Origin: Arctopsyche grandis
Lineage: Eukaryota > Arthropoda > Insecta > Trichoptera > Hydropsychidae
Length of the DNA: 64,000 nucleotides
Direction of reading: 5' to 3'
Assembly (NCBI RefSeq): GCF_051622035.1
Contig: NC_135365.1
Coordinates: 17,836,001 to 17,900,000, forward strand
Shown here: positions 12,201-23,269 of the stretch, piece by piece
Layout of the letters: each line of letters starts with the position of its first letter
Numbering within the stretch: the stretch's first letter is position 1
The notes under the pieces: model-generated
Seen by the model: the letters and a program-made list of their open reading frames with translations, nothing else
The model's database searches: none
What the model was told of the DNA's origin: nothing
Position numbers and translations under genes: made by a program

Positions 12201-15200
12201 CGTAATGAAGCTTGGGGCAGTCGCCTACCTGCCACGGTCCCGTGGTCACCAGCGTCAGTTTTCTTGCTACTCTGGTAAGCTACTAGCAAGTGGTCTGTTT
12301 GATCGGTCAGTGGAGGTAAAGAGAAAAGAGCCGTATTGCCGTATTCGGAAGGTCGATTTTAGTTCGCCGTGTAAAGCTCTCTTTGGGGTAGAATACGTGT
12401 GCTCCGGTCGTTTATATTCTCGATTCGATTCGAAAAATATACGACACCGTTAACGTTTGTCGACGTTTCAAACATATTTTGCAAGGTTTGTTTAATATCA
12501 CTGTTCGACACGAAAAATGGTTCAGAGACGAGATATGACTTTTCTATAGATAGTTACTATAGATTCCAATATTCATTTTGAACAGGAAATTGACAGATTT
12601 TGAGACATCGACCGAAAAACACAAAGATATAGAAAAATCGCACGATTTAAAAAACAAATATATCTCCGAATCTCGAGCCAATCAACATTTTTTTATTACC
12701 AGATTCGTGTTCATTGGGCATAGATCTATAAGAAAAGTTATATCTCGTTTCTGAACCAAAAAAAGTCGTCATTTGTCGAACAGTGTATCCAATCATAATC
12801 AAGTCTTCATTTTTATCATTAAATATTTTTTATGGGAACAATTTAAACGTCCATTTTATAAAATAAATGTGCATTTAAAAAAAAATTGTACATTAAAAAT
12901 AGTTTCTGTACATTACAAAAAAATTGTGTGCATTTCTAAATGACGGATACAGATTGCATTAGAAAGTTTACTTTGATCATTGAAAAAAATATTTGCTACT
13001 TAAATAGTGGATGAAATGTGCATTAAAACCTAATCTAACCAACGTTTGGTTAGGTTTTATTTATTTATGGTTTGGTTAATTTAGGATTGGTTTTATTTAT
13101 TTAAGATTACATTTCACTAGTGAGGAACAAAAGTAAACACTTTTGACAGTTGACAATTGTCAATAGCAGTGTTCCGCTGCAACGTTGTCACTTTTTGTAT
13201 CTATTCTAATGGTAAAATCTATTTTTTCGAACGATCGTTTCATATTTTTGTTTAATGGTCACTTTATAATGCCAAAATATTTTGTTCGATGCACAATACG
13301 AGATTGTTTAATGCACCGAAAATAATGCAAATTTTTAACGCACAAACATATTTTTCTCAATGTGCAGTTAAATCGTACCCATTTTTTATCAATCATGTTT
13401 TGCTTTTTTATAACACAATGAACGGAGTCGATAATTTGTTAAAAAAAGTCATCTTCCTAGCATAAAATGTTACTAAAAATATATTAAGTTCATTTTTTTG
13501 AAAAAAAAATAAATATGTAGGGGGGGTAGATTTAGCCTTCTCATTTTAAAATCACGAGCCACCCCTGCATTAAATTTACCCTTGAATCAATTTTATATAA
13601 CGCACACAACATTGTTTCATTACAAATTAAAATTCTTATCAAAGTATTAATTTAAAATAGTAAAACGTGTACAGCAGAGACTTGCCAGAACGGTTCTTCC
13701 CTGGCTTTGTGTATGTATTTATGACTTTCCATAAAAATAATTTGTATCTACTTATATTGTGAGTATTCAGTATATAATAGACGACCACGAATCGATGACG
13801 ATTTCAATAATATTGTTGCGTCGGGGTGGGTGGAGGATCCAAGTAAAAGGCCAACAGTCGTTTCACAGCATTTATTGATGATTCAGGAGATACACGCAGT
13901 GTCACGGCTAAGTCCAGAATGAATTATATCGCCTACGTACCGCCTTATAAAGGGTAGATCTCTCAGGACGCCTAATCTGTTTACCTGTTGTATAGTCACG
14001 TATTCGGATATGTATTTCCAAGACATTGGGTCTTCCCGTACCGATTCTGAGAAATAACTAATAACGGTCATTGTTTAGCCTAAATGCACTTAGAGTCCAG
14101 ATATAATCTTTGGAAGTAAGTGCATGCATTTAGTTAATCCGATAACAGATATCCGTTGGTCTAAGTGCAATTCGCTCAATCCGCGGCGTACGTAACAATA
14201 TAAAGTCTTTGTACCATTCTAGGAGTTCAATGTACCGAAGGAATCGCAACCTATTCCTGTGGGAGGAGTTGGAATGGTACCGGATCCACACCGACCTCAT
14301 GCTGCTCGATTGGCCAGGACCCCGTCCATCTCATCTCAAAGCAGTCTTGAAAGCAGTGCATCTCGAACGGTATATTAAAACCATACACCATCTTTGAAAT
14401 CTAAATATACATACATAATATGGGTTTGGTGCAAGCGCTCGACAATCACCAGACAGACTGAACGACAGCTAAACTGGATGGCAGCTTTAAACGCAATTCT
14501 CGTCTTCTCGAATGATAGATTGCACTCATCATCTGATGTGCAATCTATCATTCGAGAAGACGAGAATTGCGTTTAAAGCTGCCATCCAGTTTATCTGTCG
14601 TTCAGTCTGTCTGGTGATTGTCGAGCGCTTGCACCGCACCGACATAATATACATATATCATATTGTAATAGCAGGGACACCGAGGCTCGTCACCTCAGAT
14701 CCGAGCATTCGGACCCGATGGTAGGAGCGTATTGGAAGGGCCTTTAATAGGAGCGAGTGGAGGGCGATCTCCATCTCCATTGAGAGCAGCATCTTTCGAT
14801 GCGAGAGCAGCACCACCAGGATTTGTTCCCAGTCATGGTTCACTCGCTTCATTAGCCTCGCTCGTGTCTGAAACTCCATCGAGTCCACGGGCTCCCCGAT
14901 GCTTATCACCGTTGCTCATTCCACCTAGGTATTTTGTATTATTTATTGACTGTACTTCCTTTTTGTACATATATAACGTTTGATCTATGATTTAAAAATC
15001 GTTGTAGAATCGATAGAAGCAACTCGATAGTTGAGGGTTCCAATTCAATTCCACCGGCAAGTCCCTTGGGCACTTTGCAGCCAGATTTGTATACAAAGCG
15101 AGAGGGTCCTTTATTTTTAGGATTACCGGATAATTTAAGTCATAGTACATCGCTAGGTCGACTTCATATGAGGCTCAAATATGATTTTGATAGGTCTGAT

Positions 15201-17796
15201 TTGACCGTGCATTTGATTGAAGGTAATATTTTTTTATTTTCCTCATTTGTTTTTTTATTATTATACTAAAAAAAATATAAAATGTTGTTTTATAGCTCAC
15301 GACTTAGCTGGGAGTGATCAAGAAGGCTTTACTGATCCATACGTTCGACTCATGCTGCTGCCAGAAGTTGATAATCGTGCTCGTCAAACTTCGATCCATC
15401 ACAATGATCCAAACCCCTTTTTCGATCAACACTTTAAGTTTCCAGTGTCTCACGATGACCTGTCAGAAAAGACGTTGCTATTGCAGGTTTACGATTACGA
15501 CAGGTAAATGTTTATTTTTTATTGTAAACTAGCTGAACTCGGCATGCGTTGCAATGCCACAATAGTGCATATGTACAATTCCCGTTCCCGTTTATGGGCG
15601 GTTTTTTTACAGAAACCATCGCAAGCATGCACACAAGAACTCATGTAAGTTTCATCGCAATCGGTTGAATGGTATAGGAACGCATACGTGACAGACAGAC
15701 AGACATTGATTTTTTATGTCTGTCTGTCTTTTTATATATAGATTTAAGAATACTTACGAAAGGCGGCATTATTTATAGCCAATAAGGCATTAAGGCATGG
15801 ACCCAACCAATGGACCCAACCAATGGACCCATAACCAATACATTAAGTACATACATATATACAAAAATTCAAAATATCAAATAAGATTTTAAAAAAATCA
15901 AAAAAAAACGAAAATAAATATATAGAACTCAAAATAGAATAAAAAAAAAACAATTAAGAAAAGGAAGAACTACAAAAACCCATTTATTTTAAGGAAATCA
16001 TCAAATTCATTTTTAAAAAGGTTAATTCATTGAATAATGGTGGTTTCGGAAAAGGAATTGATACATGAATTAAAATAGTTATACGTATAATAATAATAAC
16101 AAACAACAACAATTGTCGTCGTAATCGTAACTAAAGTTGGAACCGAAGTCGAAACTGAAGTCGGAACCGAAATCGTTATCGGAATGGAAAACAAAATAAT
16201 AAATCTTGATAATGCTAAAATTTGTTTTTTGAAACTCCATACTTGTCGATGCACTCGCCACATACCCACATGTACATACATCCCTTCATTTTTTATATAT
16301 ATATTGTATACTAGTTGTTTTACCCAGCTTCGCTCAGTATTTGTAATATAAACAGATTAAACATGGCGAATCTAATAGTAAATATTCATTTGTTTTTTTA
16401 CGTATTATTTATTACTTTTACTTCCCTCTTCTTACCTTGCCTTATGATTATAATTCAGTAAAAATTTTGGATCTTATCCGATCGTTTTCATACTTTGCCA
16501 TTTTGCTCAGTTTCATACTTTTCCATCAATATAAGTGAAAGTGTCATCCGCCACTATTTGCTCGTTTTCATACTTTGCCATCAATATAAGTGGAAGTGTC
16601 ATCCGCCATTACGATGGTGAAAAAAAATCGTACTGGGCACGTTTGAAAATACTCCCTCGAACTTCTCCCTGACGTTTATCCAGCGTTTTTTTAGCTTCTT
16701 CTCACTTTTCGCCATGTCAGATTTCAATTGTTTAATTTATTTATTTTATTTATTTATATAGCAAACTGCTAATGCATATAACACAAAATAACAACGAAAA
16801 TTATAAATCATCTTCCTCAAAGGTATCCATTAACACCCTTCAAGAAAGCATCAATGTTAAACGCCTATAACTTTTTCTTTTTTCACTCTATATTTTATAA
16901 AATTTGCTTTATAGGTTTTCATTATTATTAAATTTATTTAAATCGAAAAAAATATATATCGCATCGTCATAGAAACTTCGATTTGTTTTCGATGTTACCA
17001 ACCAACATTACATATTTATATACTTACATACAAAATCTCTTTCGAAATTATACATTAGATTTATGTATATTTTTCATAATGAATATAATATAGATTGTGA
17101 ATGAAAATGAAACTATCGTAGATATTCTCGCAATGAGGTCACCGGTGAAGTCCGAGTTGCTTTGGAAGGATTGAGTGTAGCCGGTGGGGTTGAAGTTTGG
17201 GGAGAAATAAGTCGCCAGAAAAGACCACCTGAAGAACTGCAAGAATTGATGTTATCTCTAAGCTATCTCCCATCAGCTGAAAGATTGACCGTCGTAGTAC
17301 TGAAAGCTCGAAATTTACTTACACCGGGCCATGAAAGCAAAGACACGCTAGGTAGACTAAAATGACATGATTTGTTAATTTTGAAATTCTCATCAAAACA
17401 ACATAATACAGGTTTTCATGTGTTGCAGATCCATTTGTAAAAGTATACTTAGTTGTATCGGGTAAACGAGTCAAGAAGAAGAAAACGGCAATTTGTAAAG
17501 ATACTACGGAACCAGTGTGGAACGAAGCACTGTCTTTCAGTCTATCTTCCAGCAACTTACAAGATGCTGCTATTGAAGTAAGTTAATTGAACCTCTGATA
17601 TTCGAAATGAAATAATCGATTCATTCTGTCAATTCCATTAATACCACTATGATTTTAGGTGTGTGTTTCTAGTGGAAATCAAGCTATCGGTTGGTGCTGT
17701 GTAGGTGCAACAGAATCAGATCAAGAGAGTTTACATTGGAATCAAATGATCCAACAACCGAGGAAAGCTACAGCTATGTGGCATACCCTAAGATAA
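9275..17796 (+). CDS. Syt12: Synaptotagmin-12-like protein (two C2 domains)
   Basis: Eight exons join in frame: 9275-9418, 14223-14369, 14675-14928, 15008-15222, 15296-15503, 17122-17351, 17429-17577, 17659-17796 (494 aa). All introns are GT-AG. Residues about 1-230 are Ser/Pro/Arg-rich; C2A spans about 245-350 and C2B about 370-490, ending in the WHTL signature of synaptotagmin C2B domains. In C2A, aspartates remain at the loop-1 (HDL, TDPYV) and loop-3 (YDYD) positions, while the last ligand position is Glu (SRNE). In C2B the loop-3 acidic pair is replaced by VSSGN, so Ca2+ binding there is unlikely; the polybasic KRVKKKK strand is kept. This agrees with Syt12, a Ca2+-independent member acting on secretory vesicles. 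No membrane segment lies in these exons. The first exon is open upstream of 9275 to about 9138, with possible acceptors at 9137 and 9189, so an N-terminal exon with the membrane anchor may be missing from my model. Exon 1 is GC-rich and is the least certain. Confidence 0.75.
9800..9880. repeat. Short tandem repeat ATATTAATGTCAATGCC
   Basis: Three or four copies of a unit of about 22-26 bp containing ATATTAATGTCAATGCCAAT lie in the first Syt12 intron. Confidence 0.75.
9997..10410. repeat. Two-level tandem repeat (AATGAAATTTTAATAAAA)
   Basis: The basic unit, AAATGAAATTTTAATAAAA and close variants, is interspersed with a longer unit containing TTATTATTCAAATCTCAATA and TTACAAGATGCATTACTGTC. The longer unit recurs three times (about 10095, 10180 and 10325), so a minisatellite has been amplified again as a larger block. 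The regular spacing is unlike a CRISPR array because there are no unique spacers, and the host is a eukaryote. Confidence 0.75.
12499..12785. mobile_element. Foldback MITE, TIR CACTGTTCGACA
   Basis: Both ends carry CACTGTTCGACA in inverted orientation. The arms continue with TGGTTCAGA(G/A)ACGAGATAT and CTTTTCT(A)TAGAT, while the centre is unmatched. There is no coding content. The ends and length would fit a Tc1/mariner-derived MITE, but a clear TA duplication is not visible. Confidence 0.6.
12860..13813. other. Intronic sequence with inverted T/A-rich blocks, nothing recognised
   Basis: Imperfect repeats of GTGCATTxxAAAA and the pair AACCTAATCTAACCAACG / TTTGGTTAGGTTTT occur, suggesting an old degraded element. 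No reading frame or clear ends could be found. Confidence 0.35.
13814..14197. mobile_element. Solo LTR (fossil), family 1
   Basis: The block begins TGTTGCGT and ends ACGTAACA (inverted TG...CA ends) and is flanked by the 4-bp duplication ATAT. A second copy of the family lies at 50317-50759. No internal retroelement genes are attached to either copy. It lies in the Syt12 intron with its right end 25 bp before exon 2. It is a moderately old fossil. Confidence 0.8.
14422..14641. mobile_element. Foldback MITE with 9-bp target duplication (MULE-like)
   Basis: The element has two nearly perfect arms of about 100 bp separated by a short loop (around 14525-14540). Its ends are GGGTTTGGTGCAAGCG and the complement of CGGTGCGGTGCAAGCG. 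It is flanked by the 9-bp duplication ACATAATAT (14413-14421 and 14642-14650). A second family member at 53457-53813 is flanked by a 9-bp duplication with one mismatch. A 9-bp duplication with long inverted arms fits Mutator-like non-autonomous elements. The arms create open frames on both strands (14394-14724) that are not genes. It occupies most of the 305-bp Syt12 intron between 14369 and 14675. Confidence 0.8.
15528..15755 (+). mobile_element. RTE-like LINE or SINE 3' fragment
   Basis: The sequence runs from ACTAGCTGAACTCGGCATGC through TCATCGCAATCGGTTGAATG and ACGTGACAGACAGACAGACA to TTTTTATATATAGATTTA. This order (start with CTAGCTGA.CCGGC, then an ATCGGT box, then a dispersed GACAGACA run, then TATATATAGAT) is characteristic of insect RTE-clade 3' ends and their SINEs. 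It lies in the Syt12 intron. Confidence 0.55.
15756..17121 (+). other. Syt12 intron filled with dispersed repeats
   Basis: The interval contains short repeats of AATGGACCCAACC (about 15797-15835), a GGAACCGAAGTCG minisatellite remnant (16125-16190) and a dispersed repeat starting ACTAGTTGTTTTACCCAGCT at 16311 and running to about 16960. Within that repeat, TTTTCATACTTTGCCATxxx occurs twice (16488 and 16564), and the same block occurs in reverse at 20505-20545. No gene other than the flanking Syt12 exons is seen. Confidence 0.5.
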
Positions 17797-19970
17797 ATAT
17801 ATTTTATATACATAAAATTTATTTTGATTGATCATTTAATTCAAACAGTTTATTTATTTGAAGTGACATATATAATAGTATATTTATGGTGATGTATATG
17901 AGGTTCGGTGATTACTATTCAAATGTACACCGGTCACAGGACAACCGGTCGCTCTAGATCGGTCACACGTGATCAGCCGTCACACTAAAACTGGTCACGA
18001 GAAAACTGGTCATACCCTAAAATCGGTCAACCAGTTTTCTCGTGACCGATTTTAGGGTGTGACCAGTTTTTTCGTGACCGATTTTAGGGTGTGACCAGTT
18101 TTCTCGTGACCAGTTTTAGTGTGACGGGTGATCACGTGTGACCCATCAAGAGCGACCGGTTGTCCTGTGACTAGTTCATATATGACTAGTAGTCCGTTTG
18201 CCGAATATGAATATTGAATCACCCAGAGTATACTTTTTTATATTGATTTGTTACAGTAGAAAAAAAGAACGATCTAGAGAAATTATTACCACGCATTTTG
18301 TATAAAAAAGTATTTGAAATATAATTCATACTTACATAAATTCACTGATGCAAATAAGCTGTTAATGTTAAATATGGATGATATACATTATAAAGAAAAA
18401 AGCAATAACATATATTTGTAAATTTTCTTGATCAAAGATCTCATTTTCAAATTTTATTGAATATTTAATCCTGCATGTATTAAAAAGTACTTGAAAAAAC
18501 TATATAAAAGAAATATTTGCTGTTTTAAATTACACAATTTATGTATGTATGTCTGAATTACACGGCCTAGCTGTAGTGATTTCTTACATTGTATCTAAAC
18601 TTTACATTATATGTGTATATTATCGATTTACCTAATTATTTGTAAGTGTGTATAATATTTAAAAACACCTTATTAACCTTTGCCTTATTGAAATATTATT
18701 AAAATACTGATGTCATAAATTTATTCTGGCATATTATATTCGACTCGACACTGAAAATGTCGTGTCAAAGTCGAATTACCAACAAAATTTGTAATTTCAA
18801 TCATTACAATTTCATTATATGCAATGTAACAGATATTATAATATGTATAAATATATTTAAACGTTAATTAAAATAATATAAAAAAAATTACTATGTTAAA
18901 ATATTTAAAAACTGTTCATTCGTCTATTTGTATGTACCTATACATCTCTGCTGTCCGTGAAAGTGAACTGTCCTGTACGTGACATTAATCAGATATAACT
19001 TTTCATAAATGGCAGCGGCTCTTCAATGAAGAGTCAATTATAAAAATGTACTAGATGTACTCACTATCTATCGAAATTCATAATTTTGTCAGAAGAATGT
19101 CACGTACATGCTTTGCAGGGCATTTATAGTGGAAGACATTTGTCTATATTATTAAAGTGTATATGATTTTTGTAATCTTATGAGCTTGCTATATTAACGT
19201 AATCATACTTTCTTGACTAAAAAGGTTATGCCTTAATTATTCTACATATATATCGGTAATATAATAACACTTATAATTACAATATCAACTATTGTGATTG
19301 TACTATTTGTCGTTGGGAATCTTTTTCTATGTATGTACGTATAAATTCAATAAATGTAAAATTTTGAATATTCACTTAACTTACTAATTTTGAAATTGGT
19401 GTTAAATGTTTATAATCGACTTTATTTCATTCTGAAAACGTTCAATTGTCATTGGTAGTGTTGTCGTTTCATTACGTTGTTATTACATTGCTCAATAGAG
19501 ACATTCAATTGATTTTATCACATCGTAATCGTTCATAGAGAATGCTTCGATCGGTGATAACCATTAATTATAATTGTTTACAACCTGAATAAATGTACTG
19601 AACATGTTGTCTTAAAGTCTATTACTAAAAAAATATTTAAAAATATACATTACACATATACAATGTAAAATTATATTATATATTATATGTAATATAAAGA
19701 TTAAAATGAAAAAATATATACGGAAATAATGAATTATTGGTTGATCCGAGGTCCATAAACTGAAGAATATAATCAACAAAGATTTAATTGTAATAAAAAA
19801 ATTTTATATAACATATATTTTCATTAAATAAATGTAATTTTAAACTATTAAATGTTTATATGTTCACAATATTGACAAAAATATCAAATAAAATCATTGA
19901 CTACAATCGATTCCTTATATTATTTATTGCCTTTATCCCATTACATATGTATATTCATAATAGTTTTCAA
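17797..19970. other. Syt12 3' flank and intergenic sequence
   Basis: AT-rich sequence follows the Syt12 stop, with ATTAAATAAATG-like polyadenylation candidates. It contains one foldback element (17902-18204). The remainder shows no domain-bearing open frame on either strand. Confidence 0.45.
17902..18204. mobile_element. Foldback MITE, GGTTCGGTGATTA group (ACCGGTCACAGG type)
   Basis: The left arm (GGTTCGGTGATTACTATTC, ACCGGTCACAGGACAACCGG, GGTCACACGTGATCA) is mirrored in the right arm around 18040. ACTGGTCAC and GACCGATTTTAGGGTGTGAC modules are repeated near the centre. There is no coding content. The left half of a second copy lies at 42765-42885. Confidence 0.75.
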
Positions 19971-20875
19971 CAGGGCTGTGAAGTCTGATCAAAATTTACC
20001 GACTCCGACTCCAATTTGAACGATTTTAGTAAAATCGACTTTTATTGCCAATGTATAAAATTTTTGGTAATAATAAAAATAAGAGCGATTTTCTAAATAT
20101 AGAAAAAACAAAGGAATTAAAAAAATCATTAAAAAATGATATGTAAACCAATTTATTGAATTATTGGTAATGAAATAAGTCTAAATAAAAAGTAAGTACA
20201 TTAATAGTGTATATATGAAAATTGAGAGTTAAAACTAATATCATATAAAACTTTTAATAAAAATGAGAATAAACAAAAAGTTTTTTAAAAAAATATGTAC
20301 CTCTTCTATAATTTGTATATAAAATTATTATTTTAAATAAAAACAATAATTTTATTTTACTACCGCCATCTATGTGTAAAACTAATAAACAAACGATGGA
20401 TAAACGTCAACGACTATCTCGCCGGGCAGATATCAAACGCGTCTTACACGATATTTTTGCACCATCGTAATGGCGGAGGATCCATTTACTTATATTGATG
20501 ACCAAAATGAGCAATATGGCAAAGTATGAAAACGATCGGATAAGAGGCAAATTTTTTCCTGAATTGTAATCGTAAGTGAAAGGAGGTATGTAAAAATATG
20601 AGAGGGAAGAAACAATCGGTTTTGGCCAAAAAGCATCAAAATACCTGCAATTCAACGATTTTGTTCATATTGTAATTTAAAATCAAGATTTTTATGAAGA
20701 AATTATTAAATTTAAATTTATTAGTGGATTTTCTTCAATAAAATTGGAGACTACAGTTGACATATACTGTAATACTATTAATTAAAGAAAACAATGAAGA
20801 GTGATCCGAGTTGGTTGATTTTTTACGACTCCGCTTGAGATGCTCTGACTACACAACTCCGACACCACAGCCCTG
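19971..20875. mobile_element. Non-autonomous DNA transposon, TIR CAGGGCTGTG
   Basis: The left end CAGGGCTGTGAAGTCTGATC and the right end, complement CAGGGCTGTGGTGTCGGAGT, form imperfect inverted repeats at the termini of a 905-bp segment. The 8-bp flanks are not identical (GTTTTCAA and GATTTTAC), so a hAT assignment is only a guess. Inside, the block CAAAATGAGCAATATGGCAA (about 20504) matches the complement of 16490-16535, so the element carries or received another dispersed repeat. No intact transposase is present. Confidence 0.6.
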
Positions 20876-21108
20876 GATTTTACACTACATTAATAGTAGA
20901 ATATTTCTCCGATATATTGAATATCAAATAATTGTTTAGGAATGTATAATAAAATTACTTGGGACATGTGTTTTCGATTTATAACGATATTGTTCGATGT
21001 ACCGTCAACCTCTGGTTGCGGTACTGTCACTTTACTAAAACTGTTTGCGACACCTAAAGGCCATTCATGTAACTGCCTTGTAGTTTTATGTACATATGTG
21101 TTAGTATA

Positions 21109-21310
21109 GGTTCGGTGATTATCGGTCACAAAGCGCTCGCCCAAGTCACTAAAATCTCTATAACGGAACATCTGACAGCCGAAAAGTCCATCATACTAAC
21201 GATAACTATCATATTAACGAGAACTCGAGTGCCAAATATTCCGTATTCGTGATTTTCATGGCAAAAATTGTCTTTTGGTCGATCGCAATGTGACTAATAA
21301 TCTAATTACC
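21109..21310. mobile_element. MITE of the GGTTCGGTGATTA group with 9-bp duplication
   Basis: The element begins GGTTCGGTGATTATCGGTC and ends TCTAATTACC. The direct repeat GTTAGTATA flanks it at 21100-21108 and 21311-21319. Internal palindromic pieces (CACTAAAATCTCTATAACGG and ATTCGTGATTTT) are shared with 26863-26968, 27819-27904, 41886-42080 and 53140-53230. The 9-bp duplication is the best clue to superfamily (MULE-like). Confidence 0.7.
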
Positions 21311-21500
21311 GTTAGTATAAGCGTGTTTACTCGATGCTCGGATGCGCCCGTATAATCAATAAGTACTGATTCTAGATTAATTTTCAAAATAAACCACATA
21401 TCTGAACTATATAACTTAACAATCAAAGCATATTTAATATCCCGTTAATATTAATAAGGTGAAATCATCTTTTGGTTCGGATATTTAATACTATCCGAAC

Positions 21501-21583
21501 ATAACATTGGAATTGAAGAATTGTTTACCGATTATGAATTAGTAATTCATAATCGGTAAACAATTCTTCAATTCCAATGTTAT
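21501..21583. repeat. Perfect 40-bp inverted repeat with 3-base loop
   Basis: The 40 bases from 21501 are repeated exactly in reverse complement at 21544-21583, with only AGT between them. The hairpin begins ATAACATTGGAATTGAAGAA. No target duplication or known element end is evident. Confidence 0.85.
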
Positions 21584-21744
21584 CTTCTTCAATACCTACT
21601 TATAAGTCTTCTACTCTTAATACATATGCAGATGATGCAAATAACATATAATAACATGCGCGTATTTTAAAATATATACATAAATATTGTCAAAATGAAA
21701 CTTCATTAAAAAGTACTGCGTAAATCGAGGGAAAGGTTTATATA

Positions 21745-22895
21745 CAGTAGAACCTCAATTATCCGGATTGTTACATACAAATTTTACTGTTTTGCTGCTT
21801 TGCATTAGAATTGAAATTGCTTTCAAATGTTTATGTTCGTGATGGCATAACATAAAATGGAGCACGATTCAAAAATGTATAACATAAAAATTCTAAAATA
21901 ATACTAAGAAATGAGTCAGTTGTCTTCAAAATTCAATACTCAAAAGACATTTGTTTCTTGAATATTTGATCGCGATTTAAATATTTATTTTAATATAACC
22001 AATATGGAAAAGGAAACGTGTTGTATTATCATTAAAAGATAAATAATATATAATCAATGCTTTATAAAGCGGTGTCTTAAGACATTTTTTGTCAAATAAA
22101 TACGGTGTTGGAACATCAACGATCTCGGATATAAAAAGTAAAGTGAAAAAATTATGAAGTTTACTGATTCTTTAATTTCAGAATATGGAAGCTCAGAGCG
22201 TAAGGTTATGAAGAAATCAAGAAATGAAGAAGCCGAAGAGTGTATTTTTATGTGGTTCATTCAAAAACGATCGTCCGGACAGCCAATATCTGGTCCATTA
22301 TTGTGTGACAAAGCAATATTTTTAATACAAAATTAAATGAAGATTCCACCTTCAAAGCAAGTTTGGGTTGGCTCGAAAAATTTAAAGGGTGTCATGGAAT
22401 CAGAGAACTAGAAATCAATGGGGAAAGCTTTATGCTGACATACTTTCAGTAAACACTTTTTTTTTTTTATACTTTCAGTTAACACATTAAAGGTGTTTGT
22501 GGAGAAAGAAGGAATCGGCGAAGAATTCATTTACAATGCTGATGAAACCGGTTTACATCTGAAGAAACTATCCAACAAATCTTTAGCATCAAGACGTGAA
22601 ACTACGGCAACAGGGTACAAATCTAGTAAAGAACGTGTCACCATAATGGTGTGTGCCAATGCAACAGTTATACAGACTCCCACTGTGTCATTGGGAAATC
22701 AAAAACTCTCAGGTGCTTTAAAAATATCAGCAGTCTTCCGGTTGAATATCACCAGAAAAAATCCTGGATGAATGGCGAAATTTGAATGTACTCATCTTTG
22801 AATATACTGCATGTACTCTTCTTTCTGTTGTGATTTTTTCGATTATTCGGACTACCTTCATCCCCAAATTAGTCCGGGTAATCGAGGTTCTACTG
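21745..22895 (+). mobile_element. Internally deleted pogo/Tigger-type DNA transposon
   Basis: The terminal inverted repeats CAGTAGAACCTCAATTATCC (left) and the complement of GGGTAATCGAGGTTCTACTG (right) sit inside TA duplications (21743-21744 and 22896-22897); this is the classic Tigger/pogo end. The element is 1151 bp. Transposase remnants include a psq-type helix-turn-helix (KRKRVVLSLKDK, interrupted by stops, about 22012-22155), a CENP-B-type DNA-binding segment (about 22154-22440) and the start of the catalytic domain with YNADETGL at about 22532, the first catalytic Asp region. The rest of the DDE domain is gone and several stops and frame changes are present, so it is dead. Confidence 0.85.
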
Positions 22896-22897
22896 TA

Positions 22898-23269
22898 TGT
22901 ACATATCTATGGGACTAAAATAATAAAAAAATATATTTTGAAATACATTCTACATATATTTAGAATATTATTATCATACAATTTTTAACTTTAAGTGTAA
23001 TTATCCAATTACAATGATTATTCGACTACTTTTATAAAATCCATATCAGACTCTAAAATTGACTCTTGAATACATTTGTGTTTTAATCTGTCAAATTAAA
23101 ATACATTCAACTTTAACATTATTAAAAGCAAAAAAATTCAAACTTCTATTATTTCTAAAAACGGTCTGTATAAGTAATAAAACGAACAACGAGAAGGCAT
23201 CAGAATTGCGAATAAGGCAACTTAATTTATTACTTTGCTGTGTATATGTATATTTATTTATCAATAATT
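22898..23269. other. AT-rich spacer downstream of FAM50
   Basis: No domain or repeat structure was recognised. It contains the presumed FAM50 3' UTR on the minus strand. Confidence 0.4.

Larger units (their letters stand above)
9419..14222 (+). other. Large first intron of the Syt12-like gene
   Basis: This 4.8 kb AT-rich interval lies between exon 1 and exon 2. It holds tandem repeats (9800-9880 and 9997-10410), a foldback element (12499-12785) and a solo LTR (13814-14197). The open frame at 12205-12453 begins ATGAAGCTTGGGGCAGTCGC and is followed by a possible donor, but I recognise no domain in it and do not call it a gene. Confidence 0.55.

Noticed and set aside
12205-12581. Plus-strand frames of 82 and 60 aa, possible gene start
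   Set aside because: ATGAAGCTTGGGG... is followed by a possible donor, but there is no domain, no matching downstream exon, and the second frame runs into a foldback element.
14394-14909. Several short overlapping frames on both strands
   Set aside because: Those at 14394-14724 come from the arms of the foldback MITE; those at 14658-14983 are shadows or frame variants of Syt12 exon 3.
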